Of a DNA stretch of 64,000 nt, positions 33,422-44,870 are shown piece by piece (positions within the stretch are counted from its first letter, which is position 1; the number at the start of each line of letters is the position of its first letter). The DNA is taken from NCBI GenBank assembly GCA_935421135.1, contig OW285190.1:3596001-3660000 (forward strand), in the 5' to 3' direction. A model generated the notes under the pieces. That model ran no database searches, was not told the DNA's origin, and was given only the letters and a program-made list of their open reading frames with translations. Origin of the DNA: Bugulina stolonifera (taxonomy: Eukaryota > Bryozoa > Gymnolaemata > Cheilostomatida > Bugulidae). The position numbers were made by a program, and so were the translations under genes.

Positions 33422-35176
33422 TAACTGTGACTGTTCACTATACACAGTATTTATTAGTGACTATACATGTAACTGGCCTCTATGATTATTATAATTATAT
33501 GATTTTCTGATTAACACGCTAGTTCGGTAATAGGTGAATTTTTACTAAAAAACGTTTTTCTTTAACAAATAAAGAAAGTACGAAACTGTAGTTGTATCTA
33601 TTTCAACACAATTGAAAATAATGACAGTACAAAGTTTAGTATTACCAGTGTAAACAGGCGTGTAAATACAGCGTATAATGTCATATTTATATGTCAGGAA
33701 AGATGAGCTCGTGCTATCAACACATCCTCAGTGTATTTCCATGTATTATATGGGTTCACTGTAAGTTATATAATACAAAGCTATGCATAGATCACCCATA
33801 GAAAACAAGCCCAGGTCCAGTTTTTTGTTCTATAATCCAAAGTAGAAAGAACTAGATACATGTACGTGATTGACCAACATTAATACACATGTAAGTCATA
33901 CATGTACAACACAAGTAAGCCTACCATGTACCTATCCACATTCAGAACAAATCGGGGTTATGTTATAGAACTGTAGAAGTAGTGGATGTAACAACGACAG
34001 CTCGGTGAACCTAGGTTGCTGTAAATAAAGAGCAAGGGTGTAGCTGAGCATGCTCAATAAAATTGCTGATGATGATACAAAGTAATGGTGGTACAGGTAG
34101 TCAAATGCGCAGCACACTCCTACCAGGCATTGTGTTTTACTAAATGTGTATTTCTACAGGATTTCTAAGTAATACAATGTAATTTGAGCTAGAATGACAT
34201 TCATTACAGTACATTCAAAAGTCGCATCAATTAAATGGCACTCTTCAACTTTTGCAAATAACTGTGCAGTCTGTTGGTGTCATTCTGGTTTATTTACCTT
34301 GGTTTACTCACTGATTATCATACTTTGATAAAGGCAGATAAACCAACAGCAAAATTTCTTAATCTTAAAAGGAATGTCACCGAAAGGAATGTCACCGAAA
34401 GGAATGTCACCGAAAGGAATGTCACCGAAAGGAATGTCACCGAAAGGAATGTCACCGAAAGGAATGTCACCGAAAGGAATGTCACCAGAAGGAATGTGAC
34501 CGGTGAATCAGATTATCTAACAGACACACTCATTCTGCTAAATATGAAGCAATGATGACTTCTGACCTTTGGTCTACTAAACCCTTACTATCTGTAAATA
34601 TAAAAGAATGGTTTCCTTTCACGCCTCAAACTTATAAGACACCTGCAGGCCACGAGGGGCATACAATAATTCAGCTGAGTCCAGCTGGTTTATAGTGACC
34701 CATGTAGCACCTCGGGGAAATCCCCCTGCAAAAACAGCATCGTTGAAGGAGCAGTACAGTTGCATTGAATAAATTAGCGGCTGGTAAGGGGTGACAAATC
34801 CTAAAGCATATTTAGACAACTATGTAGCGACGTTCTAAGGCATGTGTCTGTACATGAGCAGATAACTCACCGATCCATGTAAACAGGCATTCCAGGTATT
34901 CCACACGCTATGGGATGTAGAAGCTTATCAAATCTCTCAGTGCAATACAAATACTATCATTAGACAAAATTGTTGAAAATAGTATCTGTGCTAAAAGTTT
35001 AAGTATGCGTGTTTTATCTGTGGAGCTAACGTAATCCATATCAAGCAAACATGAGCATCACATACATGTATCTGCAGCCCTATGATTGATAAGATAAAGA
35101 TAGTGCTTGTTAAAATGAGTTGTCAGCCGCTAGCACCTTGCACATGCAGCAGTTAGAGTCAGCAACCTCTGACAAC
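33422..35176. other. intergenic region between CE-2 and CE-3
   Basis: It contains a possible AATAAA at about 33568 for CE-2 and a 15-bp minisatellite (34371-34502). No other gene is convincing. Confidence 0.6.
34371..34502 (+). repeat. 15-bp minisatellite GGAATGTCACCGAAA, ~9 copies
   Basis: The unit is a multiple of three, so a frame encoding repeated NVTER stays open for 93 codons. I do not see a promoter, a signal peptide or splice sites that would make this a gene. Confidence 0.95.
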
Positions 35177-35232
35177 ATGAAGAGAGCTATACATGTACTC
35201 TCTTTCTTCCTCTGTGTCATCACAGTGACCTC

Positions 35233-35381
35233 TGTTGTATTATACTGGTTATGGTTTATTGCATACATAACATGTCAGTCCTAAAACAGGTCTGAAGCTC
35301 AACTGAACATACAACATGCTGCTACATATGCTATGCTTGCTAGAGGATAATCTTATAGTCAGTAGCAGTAATCATACAACA
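35233..35381 (-). repeat. Gypsy-C 3' LTR (149 bp)
   Basis: It starts TGTTGTATTATACTGG and ends ATACAACA on the plus strand. It matches 51865-52018 except for five missing bases near its right end (CTATG). Confidence 0.92.
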
Positions 35382-35395
35382 TCTCCCTATTTTTA
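35382..35395 (-). other. polypurine tract of Gypsy-C
   Basis: Read on the minus strand, AAAAATAGGGAGAT abuts the LTR, as expected for the plus-strand primer. Confidence 0.7.
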
Positions 35396-35580
35396 AGATG
35401 AACTATCAGTTAATCTAACAATCATAAAAAGAGAAGTAATAATTACAATGTATGTTAACATAAATATACATGAAAAAAATGCAAACTACACAAAAACAGA
35501 TTAGTAAAATTTAGTGCAAACAACTGTCATATTTCAAAGCTAGGTGTGAGGTTGACGCAAACTGTTTGCCAAAGATTAGA

Positions 35581-35886
35581 TCAATTACGCGGTTTGACTA
35601 CCCGACCTGACCGTAGTGTCATAGGAGCCGAAATGGGAGAGTTCACACAACGGCTGGAATTGTCAATTGGTTCTGGTCCTCCGCTACTACTTTCCATTGG
35701 CTCGGATTCTGGTACTACTGGGTTTGACTGTGAATCCCCATTTGGGCTAAATGAAGTTTCACTACTAACTAAGCTGGTGCGATTACGTCTCACAATACTA
35801 CCATTGCTGTCTTTAACTGTATATGATCTAGGGTGACTTGGAACTGGTCCTACTACTTTGCCATCTCTCCCCGTGTCTCTCACCTA
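35581..35886 (-). pseudogene. pol: Gypsy-C pol C-terminal tail
   Basis: About 100 minus-strand codons end in TLRSGRVVKPRN, the basic Pol terminus seen in Gypsy-A and -B, and include VRRNRTSL, equivalent to VRRNRKHL in Gypsy-A. It continues the pol frame interrupted at 48236. The join falls at the repeated bases CACCTA/CACATA. Confidence 0.85.
35881..35886. repeat. target-site duplication CACCTA (left, imperfect)
   Basis: It matches CACATA at 48237-48242 with one change. That change turns a pol codon into a stop on this side. Confidence 0.7.
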
Positions 35887-35914
35887 TACTAGCATACGCT
35901 GGCAAATGCAGTCC
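35887..35914. repeat. left terminal inverted repeat of the 12.35-kb element
   Basis: TACTAGCATACGCTGG then CAAATGCAGTCC. It matches the right end at 48209-48236 with several changes. CAAATGCAGTCC is repeated at 35930-35941. Confidence 0.65.
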
Positions 35915-35941
35915 CACTTTTCCTGCAGGCAAATGCAGTCC

Positions 35942-37254
35942 TACTGTAGCTTCAATACTAATGCACCTAGGAGTTACTGTAATACATCAATAAAAAGCTA
36001 ATCAAAATATAAGGTTGGTGGGCTGGGTTCCAAACCTCTATGGGCCTTTATAGTCTAAGCTGGTTTTTCTACTGGGAAATGAGGACGTGTGAGCAAAGCG
36101 TGAGTGAAGAGTGAGTTCTTCGTCAAATGGGGACATTCAACAGGAGACGACAATTTCTTAAAATGGTCAATTCTCCATAAATTGCCTTGAACCATCACAA
36201 GTATATAGTAGCGAATTATCTTTAATAAGTAGTGAGCAGATATGAATAAGTATGAGATCAGCAACTTATCTATTGCCTCTTATGCACATGCAGCACAATC
36301 ATGAGGTGTTGAATAACTTTGCCATGTACTTTTGCATCTATTTACTAGAACAAATAATAATATGCCAAATATTGCTTCTGATTCTTGGCGCAGGCAGCAG
36401 CACACTTTGTCACTCTAAATGAAACACATCAGTGTTCGAAGTGGAACAAATGAGGTGGGTACACGGTACCTACCTGCAATCTTAGGACCTTTCCTAAAGG
36501 GTGCATTGGTCACTCAGAAGCTGCAGATCGTAATTAGAAGTTGTTCTCCCATTTCAGCAAGACAAAACAAGGGAGGACAATTTCTAATTATGGTTGATAG
36601 CAAATGAGTAACCTCTTTACACAGAGTACATGGTACCAATGTAGACCATTCCTTATATTTTAAACTACTGAGTGTGCTTTGTGTCCTTCAATTTTGTATT
36701 ACTGCTGCATTGATTGTAAGAATGAATAGATCTACATTATTTAAACCACGACAACTCCCCTTATCTTTCTTTCACTGCAATAAAAGTACAACATGTAGTC
36801 AAAGAGATAACAACTTCTTTATTTATTACAAAATGCTGAACTACAACATTTTACAGTTGTATATTTTGTCAAAAGTATATAAACACAAACAACAACAGCA
36901 TGTAACTGCAACTGTATGAAAACTATGGTTATTCAACAAAACAACTATGACATTGACATCAACATTAGAGAAGGGAAGGAGTTGAAGTTTATCAACAAAA
37001 TTATAATGAACAAAAGTATTATACAATAAAATACATGTATTTCCCTTGTCACAACTTACCTGTAGACTTTAATATATAACACCAGTAATGTTATTTGATC
37101 AACAGCTAGAAGGAAAAGGTTGAAGCCTATTAAACATACATACCTGTGTAAAGGAGTTTCACCAATTTATCTAGGATATATACATGTACTACTCACTGGG
37201 TTTTCTCTAATATTATTATAATTTTGTTAATTTAAGGAATTTATCTGTGGGAGC
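35942..37254. other. left interior of the 12.35-kb element
   Basis: It holds AAATGAGGAC-type motifs near 36077 and 36124, a GAGGTGGGTACACGG segment at about 36450 that is related to 39250, and otherwise AT-rich unrecognised sequence. Confidence 0.5.
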
Positions 37255-37345
37255 TGTCAGGTCTTGCATCAAATCCATGAAAACACCAGGCCCTGACTGG
37301 GGTTTGAACCAATGGTCTCTACAGTGCCTAATCACCTAGAAAAGT
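37255..37345 (-). mobile_element. tRNA-derived SINE remnant
   Basis: The minus strand has a B-box-like GGTTCAAACCCC and, about 35 bases before it, an A-box-like TAGGTGATTAGG. Spacing fits a Pol III promoter. It is not a functional tRNA. Confidence 0.5.
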
Positions 37346-37729
37346 GAACAGAAGACATTGCCACAACACCAGTACAGCAATGTTAGAAAAAGACAGCTTC
37401 ACCAGCGAGCAGTAAATATGAAAAATATAAATTAGGGTATTATTTCTGCAAAATTAAATTCCTCACCAGCTTCCTTTGGATCACTAAACACTGTATTCCA
37501 AGTATCCTCACCACTTGTGACAACATCTTCCAAAAATGCTAAATGTTTTATAAATTGGCAGCACTAGTAAAAACTGGCCTCAAAGTTAAATCCATGGCCA
37601 AATATAACCTTAGCAAGAAACATCAAATCATACTGACAGTAAATTCAATGTAAACTAAAAATATAGTATTGCCTAAAAAGACTATTCAGCTACCTAAAAT
37701 ACTCGACAAACTATCATGCATGTAGGTTA

Positions 37730-37812
37730 CTAGGCAGCATTCAAGTACACTAATAGACAGCATGCAAGTACACTAATATGCAGCATGCAAGTACACTAAT
37801 AGGCAGCATACA
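37730..37812 (+). repeat. ~25-bp tandem repeat
   Basis: Three to four units of GCAGCATGCAAGTACACTAA with small variants. Confidence 0.85.
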
Positions 37813-38099
37813 ACTTCATTACCTGTGGTCTTTTGTGGACTTCTGAAAGCAATGAATCACCTCAATACAACAAAAATAGAGAATACAAACAAAACGATTA
37901 CTTTAATTGCAGTCAACCAGTGAAACCAAGCTCAATCCAAATACATAGTTTCTACTAGTACCATCTAGACTAAACAGTGACAGGATTCTTCTTAGCTCTC
38001 TGTGAATTTCAATTTGTCATAACCTCACTCTTTGCCTCACTTACTAAACTTGAAAGTAGTTTGCAATAGTAGAGCAATACCTACAACTGTTGAAATTCA

Positions 38100-38780
38100 A
38101 TACTTATACTATGTCCAAAAACAAATAGTATTCCTACCTATTCTAGAATAAAAATATCAACGTTAGATTAAAATATTTTATATAAAACAATACAACAATT
38201 GCTATATTATTTACATTAAATATTCGATACAATAATGATCATTAAATATAAATTAATTATCTAATTCCCTGTTCTATTAAAAACGATTTATTTCTATTCT
38301 ATATTTTAATTTTTATTTGTTGAATATCGACTCTTGTTCTTGTGACAATCCAGAAAGCAATATATTTATTTATACTTGATGTAGGCGTATTGCTACAACA
38401 ATTCTTATCAAAATAATTTATTTCATATAAACATTAATAAAAATATAAATAATTATGATTATCAATATGATATGATTACCATTTGATTATCTAGTTCTAT
38501 TGATTCACTTCTAATTCTATTATTTATAATAATCACTATTTAATAAATAATTATATTATTTATCTTTTTTATATAATTAATATAATTATTATTTATATGC
38601 TATATTATTGAATGCAGATTCTTTCTCTAGTGATAATCTAACAAATACGAATATTTATGTTATTGCTATATACAACATCATGGATGATCATATATGATAT
38701 TAAATTAACATTTATTTTTAATTTTTGTATTTTATATTTTATTAGCAAAGTAAGAAAAATACAACTATCTCCGATATTTA
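38100..38780. other. extremely AT-rich stretch
   Basis: It is almost entirely A/T, with many TTTAT/ATAAA runs and no gene. Such stretches are common in transposon interiors and intergenic DNA. Confidence 0.7.
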
Positions 38781-40349
38781 TCACTCAGTCAAACGTCAAA
38801 TTCCAATAGAGTACAACAATTAACTTTTGAGATTTAGGTTTAGAGCTAAAAAAACTTTTAGATTCAACTGTTTGGCCACTGTCCTTATCAAAAAGTTTTC
38901 AAGGCTCTGCAAACGCATTCGGAAAGCTGAAAATACTAAAGAAAGTGGAACCCATATTCAAGTCCTATGAAACCATTGACACAATGATTAACTTTGTCAA
39001 TAAAGCGGAAGGATTTATTTGTGTGCAGGTTGCTGGTCCAAGCTACTATAAACTTACTTTGACATTTCGGGATTGACTTAACACGCTATTATCAATCAAA
39101 CGATCGCTAGATTAGGGGGAAATTTTACGATCAGCAGTCACTCAGCAACCAGTAAACCTATTTCGATTGCGAAAACTGCCGTGTCTTCAGCAAAACTAGT
39201 CAATTACCATGAGGGTACACGCCTGCTGAGAGTGTACCCACCAAAATTGAGGTGGGTACACGCCGTATACTCCCGTATAACCACAATTCGAACACTGAAA
39301 CACATGCAGTTTTAGCCTTCATTCGCACTTACTTTTGAGTATTTTTATATAACCCATCTATTGGGCATTGATTAGACGATTGATTTGATATTTAGTTGCA
39401 CCATTTATTCGAGTAAACCTAATAGACATAAAGGCGAAACACATTGAAATTAGAAGTTCTCTATCACTGATATAATATTTTAAATCCTCCCCGAGAGCTT
39501 CTTCAATTACCAGACTTTTCTATAAAAGAGAAGAAAACAAAATGATGTAATTTCCTCATGGCTCATGTGAAATTGTCTATTATTGGTAAAATGGCCTGTC
39601 AAAAAAGAATCAACTTTGCATGTGTTTTAAGAGCATCAAAGGCTTACCACACAATTTGAAAAAACTTATGATTTGTGTACCAAGCATTGCAATAATAAAC
39701 AGTGCTAGTTTGCTTCCACAGAGCTTAATACATCTATAGCAACTTTTTCTGCGAGTTTGGAGGCCAGTTGTCTTGCACACCAAAAGCAACTTTTTCTACT
39801 AAAGATATTACACTGGCGGAAGCAAATTCTCTAACTATGCTGTATTTTAGACTACTTGCTTTTTTTCTGCAGGCAATTTCCTACTTAATTTTCTGCCTTT
39901 CTTTTTTGCATCCACGAGCTAACTTAAACACTTCAATGCTCCTGCATGTTTGGGATAGCGCTCCAAGACTCCCTGAAGCAATCACGAACAGCCGTCACCT
40001 TCCTCGGTATAAACTTCGGGTTTCACTAAAAGTAACAAGTGAACAACGGAACAGTGAAATGTTAGTGTTTTTAGACATAATTACATTGTTCTAGCCAAAA
40101 CCTCCACTGTCTAATGGAACAAATACACAGCTAACATTGTCACAAAAGTGAACTTGTTGACTTGTATGGTTCCTCCTGCAATATATCGCAATTAATTTTT
40201 AAGAAGGAAACTTGTGTGTCAATAAAACATACCAAAAATTTGGAACAATACAAAAAACAAGTAAAATATGCCAACTCAGCCTGTAAAAGTTTGTGTTTGA
40301 CAGCATGTGTAAAACGCTCGATCTATGTTGTCTGGGGTGATATATACTA
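38781..40349. other. unrecognised interior sequence with a palindrome
   Basis: GTGTACCCACC and GGTGGGTACAC form an 11-bp inverted repeat at about 39229-39258. Related sequence occurs at 61280-61345 in CE-4 intron 4. No gene is convincing. Confidence 0.5.
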
Positions 40350-40535
40350 AAACTTGCTTAATTCCAACTCCAAAGGACTACCATAATTGGTGTGAATTAG
40401 GCCCTTGTTGAATTGTAAGATCACTTCATTTAACTTGTGTCATTATATAGTGCTCAGCAGAGACTAAGGCTCATAGTTAGAACTAACCAAGCTTTTGAAT
40501 TATTCAGGGCCAAATTAAGCAGATTTCACCGTACA
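40350..40535 (-). mobile_element. MITE, copy 2 (inverted)
   Basis: It is a diverged reverse-complement relative of 32089-32276, sharing AACTTGCTTAATTC, GATCTTACAATTCA, TGCTGAGCACT and GGCCTAATTC. Confidence 0.6.
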
Positions 40536-40971
40536 CAAATGTTTTCAATCATGATATTTTCCTATGGTGAAAATGTTACCCGATTACCTAGCTCTGTGAA
40601 TGTCTGTAGAATATCCACATGTACTATAGACAATTTCAGTAATTACTATGCTCAAGATACTACCTTCTTTTGTTCTTTTTGATAGAGCCTCGATTGGCTC
40701 TCCCTGTTTCATGTTTCTCTTGACTCCTAAAATAGTTTATCAACCCTACATTAAACTTAAATATACTGTACACAATATTACGAGATGCACATCATAGTGT
40801 ATTTGTAATAATTTACACAGCCATGCATTTCTAGCTAGCTAGGAAGCTGTTGGCAAATCATGTCTTAACGAGTTCGCAACTTTGCACAAAAAATTTCGAA
40901 CAGAAATGGACACCGGTAGATTACAATAATATTTGATGCTACCAGTTCAGAATCATGTTGAGCAAATCTTA

Positions 40972-41081
40972 CCTCTATGTGATGCCTTATATGTTTCTCT
41001 GGCAATGTCAGTTTCTGAACCACAGCTCTCATTTTCATTGGCAAGATCTTTGATTTCACCAGGCAATTGTTCACCAACTAG
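40972..41081 (-). other. possible alternative exon
   Basis: On the minus strand an open stretch between an acceptor (TTCTAG) and a donor (GTAAGA) encodes an acidic peptide with NENESC. It is phase 1 at both ends, like the nearby exons. It lies beyond the stop exon of the gene model. Confidence 0.3.
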
Positions 41082-41437
41082 AATGTCATACACCATTTAT
41101 ACTTAATTCACAAACATTGTAAGTAAATTTGTTAAGCTGCACTCCGTTGAGCTGCACAGCATGTCATCATGTTTAGACATTAAATACATTGTTCATCCTA
41201 CAGTGGGATGATATAACTTATAGGTTAGACCATATTGTTAAATTTTCGTTGCGAACAATATGAGTGTTAGTTACATGTACAGTAAATGAGACGTACAGTG
41301 TAGTATATTCCGAAACCCAGTCTCAAAAACAAATTCACTTTAGCTTACCCTTATACAGGTATATTTTCCGACTCTAAAGGCTGCTTTAGACATTCACAGG
41401 AAGTACTTCAAGACCTTTATCGCCCATTCACTTCTAT

Positions 41438-44400
41438 TTAGTCGTCAGGCTCATCGTTCTCGAACTCATCAGCTAAAAATCATTGACAGCTATACTGTTC
41501 TATTGCATGTATAGCATTTATTGACAGTCTTGTCAGAACCCAGTTTCCTTCACTCATATAAGCTTTGCCTTTTATCAAAGTTCTGAATGTGCGCCAGGAA
41601 GAGGAGGAAGATTTTCGGAGAGTCAATAATATAAGTGTTGAAGGCAAGATAACTAGAGGTAGACTGAAACATAGGTGGATACTCTCAGAGCAGAGTGAGA
41701 TGGAGGTCGCTGATAGAGTTAGCTACGATGCAGAACCCTGTTACATGCAAGGTTTAAAATAGCCACGATGAGAAATGCTGAGAATTGCTGAATGTGTGAC
41801 AAGCAACAAAATATTAGTGTTAGACAAATCAGCTATGATGCAATACTTGAGTTGCACATATAATGAACAACATAATATAAGACAGGGAGCAATTGTAACT
41901 TTTCTACTACTTGCACAATAGAAAATAAACTTTAGAAAACTGTAAATACAGATAAAAAAATACTCACAATCTAGTTCTTCTGCAATGTCAATTTCTTCCA
42001 AACTCTTGCCATGATATTTGAAGCGATTTTCTGATACTGCAGCGACGAGCAGCTTAGACACCTTTGCCAACTGGAAATGTGTATCTGATTGTCTGTAAAT
42101 CTTCCTAGAGGCAGAAATGTCATGGCCGATGAAATCGGCTACAATCTCTAGTTCAAGGCTGCCAACTTTCAAATTGACATTGAACTTTACGAACAGAAAA
42201 TAGTGAACCATAATATTATGGTATAATACCGCAGTAGCACAAATTCTATTTGCTTATAATAAATACTATATCAATCATCAAAATATTTAAAGGGATGCTG
42301 TTAAAGTTGAAGGTCTCTGCAATGACAGAGGATAGAAATAGTGCAGCTCAATGGCAGTGTGGCAATGACGACCATAGAACAGTACCCCCATGTGAATAAA
42401 GAATGCACATTTATGACAAGCAACTCATGTCACCTATCAAAGTGTTTTTTTTTTCAAAGTGGCTGAGCTGGTTAAGTGGTCGGGTGTCCTGTCTAGAGCA
42501 CAAGGTAACTGCGTGATGTAGATGCCCATGGTTCAAACCTGGTCGGGCATGTAGTTTTATAAATGTGAAATCAAGTTCCTAGAACCCGCGTAAACAAATT
42601 GAAAAATCCTTGTGTAAGCTCTAACATAAGACATAAAACACATCAAAAGACGATTTTTTGTTAGAATAGTTACCAGCAAAATACTGATGGCCAGTCTCAT
42701 TCTCATCCTTCAGGTCATCATTCTCCAGCTCACTACAGTTGTCACCTGTAGAATGTAAATGGCATAAAGTTGATTTTGAAAACCGGTGTTTGTAGAGAGA
42801 ATATCAAGAATGGGCCTGGTCATGGATATATCTATACGCTGTTTATCCCAAAGAGTAGTGTTTGCCTCTCTCTTGTTTTAACTAAATGAGGACCTGGTCA
42901 CGGATATAATACTATATTTTCATTTGAATATTAAAATTAGAAATACTTTTAACCGATACCGGTCAAATGAGGACATAGTACAGTGAGAAATGGTCAGTTT
43001 ACCCATGTACCAAATGAGGACCTGTACGTGAGTGTCACAATCAGTTAGTTGCTAAAGGAAGGATTGTTTGCTTCTCTCTCATCATTGTCAAATGAGGACA
43101 AGGTGCAAGAGATGTTATGTCCAGTTATGTACCAAATTAGGACATAGTGAGTGTGAGCAATGGTAAGCTTGTCAATATACCAAATGAGGACATAGCGCAG
43201 TGAGCAATGCTAGTTGCCAAATGGGGACACAGTGCAGTTAGTAGGACCTGTTCATCGATGTAACAATCAAAAGGAGTTGTGTTTGCCACTCTCTCATTTT
43301 CACCAAATGAGGACATAAGCAAACTGTATAGCCTATGAGTGTGAATATAGAAGTTTAGCTAATACCAAACATGTACCAGTTTGATTAGAGTAGTGTTTTT
43401 CATGCTTGCTAATTGAGAACATGATATCCAATGTCACAACTCATAAGTGTGAGGGCTACGACAGTCCCGTACCAAACCAGCACATGTTTTTCTCTCTCTT
43501 TTCTGTTAAACGAGGGCATAATAACAAGCAATGCACCTCATGAGTATGAATCATGGCAAATCCAGCTATATTATAACCGCTTTTGTTAATACTCATAAGA
43601 GAACTAAATTCTGCTAATAACTTTACCTGCTAGAAGGTAATGGTTGGTGACATCATCATCGTTTTCCCAATTGTCCTTTTTCATGTCACTGTTTTTCTTA
43701 TCTGTAAAACGCAACAAATGGTGCAAACATGATTATGGCAGAGGTGCAATGAGCACTCTGGAATAGCGAGTGAGTACAAACGGGAGGTAAATGTACCATG
43801 GACCAACTGAGGACACGTTCATAGATGTAACAGTCAGTTTGTTGCCGAATGGAGTAGTGTTTGCCCCTCTCTCATTTTCACCAAATGAGGACCTGGCTAT
43901 AGACATGATATCTGGTTGTTAAAGAGAGTGCTGTACACTTCTTTTCCCTGTCAAATAAGGACATAGTGAGTGCGAGTGATGGCAGGTTCACCCATATACC
44001 AAATGAGGACCTGTTTGTAGGTGTCACAATCAGTTTGTTGTCAAAGTAAGTGTTGTTTCCTTCTCTCTTGTCTTGTCAAATGAGGACATGGCAACAAGCT
44101 GTATAGCCAATAAGTGTGAGTAATGGTAAGTTTTGCTATGTACCAAATGAGGACGCAGTGTAGTGAGTAATGGTAAGTTTGACTACATCATGCCAAATGT
44201 GGTCCTGGCTATAGACATGATATCTGGTGGTCAAAGAGAATGGTATACATTTCTTTTCCCTGTCAAATAAGGACATAGTGAGTGCGAATGATTGCCGGTT
44301 TAGTCATATACCAAATGAGGACCTGTTTGTAGGTGTAACAATCAGTTTGTTGTCAAAGGAAGTATTGTTTGCTTCTGTTCTGTCAAATGAGGACATGGTA

Positions 44401-44870
44401 AAAAACTGTATAGCTTGTGAGCGTGAGTAATGGCAAGTTTGGCTATGTACCAAATGAGGACATGCAGTGAGTAACAGTAAGTTTAGCTATTTACCAATTG
44501 AGGACCCGGCTATAAACATGGCCTTTGGCTGACAAAGAGAGCGGTGTATGTTTCTTTTCTCTGTCAAACAAGGACATAGTGAGTGTGAGTGATGGCGGCT
44601 TTAGACATATACCAAATGAGGACCTGTCCGTGGGTATAACAATCAGTTTGTTGCTAAAGGAAGTATTGTTTGTTTCTCTCTCGTCTTGTCAAATGAGGAC
44701 ATGGTCTACGTATGTGCCAAGTTAGAGACTGCATAAATGGCTACACCATATTAGTTTAATTCTCAAATAGAGTAATTTAATTTTGTTTCATTCCCGGTAA
44801 TTGAGGAAATGGGTTTATTACCTTTAACAACTTGACAGAAACTTTCTCCAGATCGGCCTGAGTCTGTCAC
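41438..44870 (-). CDS. partial multi-exon gene with tyrosine-recombinase-like C-terminus
   Basis: Candidate minus-strand exons are 44870-44822, 43701-43627, 42745-42674, 42165-41968 and 41472-41438 (stop TAA). All have GT-AG sites and compatible phases. Two symmetrical phase-1 exons (75 and 72 nt) encode similar acidic peptides ending HYLLA and HQYFA. The 198-nt exon encodes VADFIGHDISASRKIYR, then LAKVSKLLVA and GKSLEEIDI. A GH motif followed by a Tyr-Arg resembles the C-terminal active-site region of tyrosine recombinases, and from memory resembles uncharacterised recombinase-like proteins of fish and corals. Upstream exons with the rest of the catalytic core were not found. It may be a captured or degraded gene, or part of the element's machinery. 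Confidence 0.4.
41582..41745 (+). mobile_element. LINE C-terminal remnant
   Basis: Plus-strand codons reading EEEEDFRRVNNISVEGK and RGRLKHRW resemble the C-terminal RRVxxMEVxGxRxRGRPKxRW segment of non-LTR reverse transcriptases. It is short and diverged. Confidence 0.5.
42462..42600 (+). mobile_element. tRNA-derived SINE
   Basis: An A-box-like TGGCTGAGCTGGTTAAGTGG and a B-box-like GGTTCAAACCTGG lie at tRNA-like spacing, followed by an unrelated body. An intact tRNA cloverleaf is not evident. Confidence 0.6.
42880..44720 (+). repeat. irregular tandem array with AAATGAGGAC core
   Basis: Diverged units carry CAAATGAGGAC(A/C)T, CAATCAGTTTGTTG, TTGTTTGCTTCTCTCTC and AATGGTAAGTTTG. The AAATGAGGAC motif recurs about 20 times and also near both ends of the 12.35-kb element. 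Short ORFs here are incidental. Confidence 0.85.

Noticed and set aside
42462..42540. Intact tRNA gene
   Set aside because: A- and B-box-like sequences are present but I could not fold a full cloverleaf, so it is read as a SINE head.
44227..44725. Two similar ORFs with FFSLSNKDIVS
   Set aside because: They come from repeated units of the AAATGAGGAC array, and the similarity reflects the tandem repeat rather than coding.
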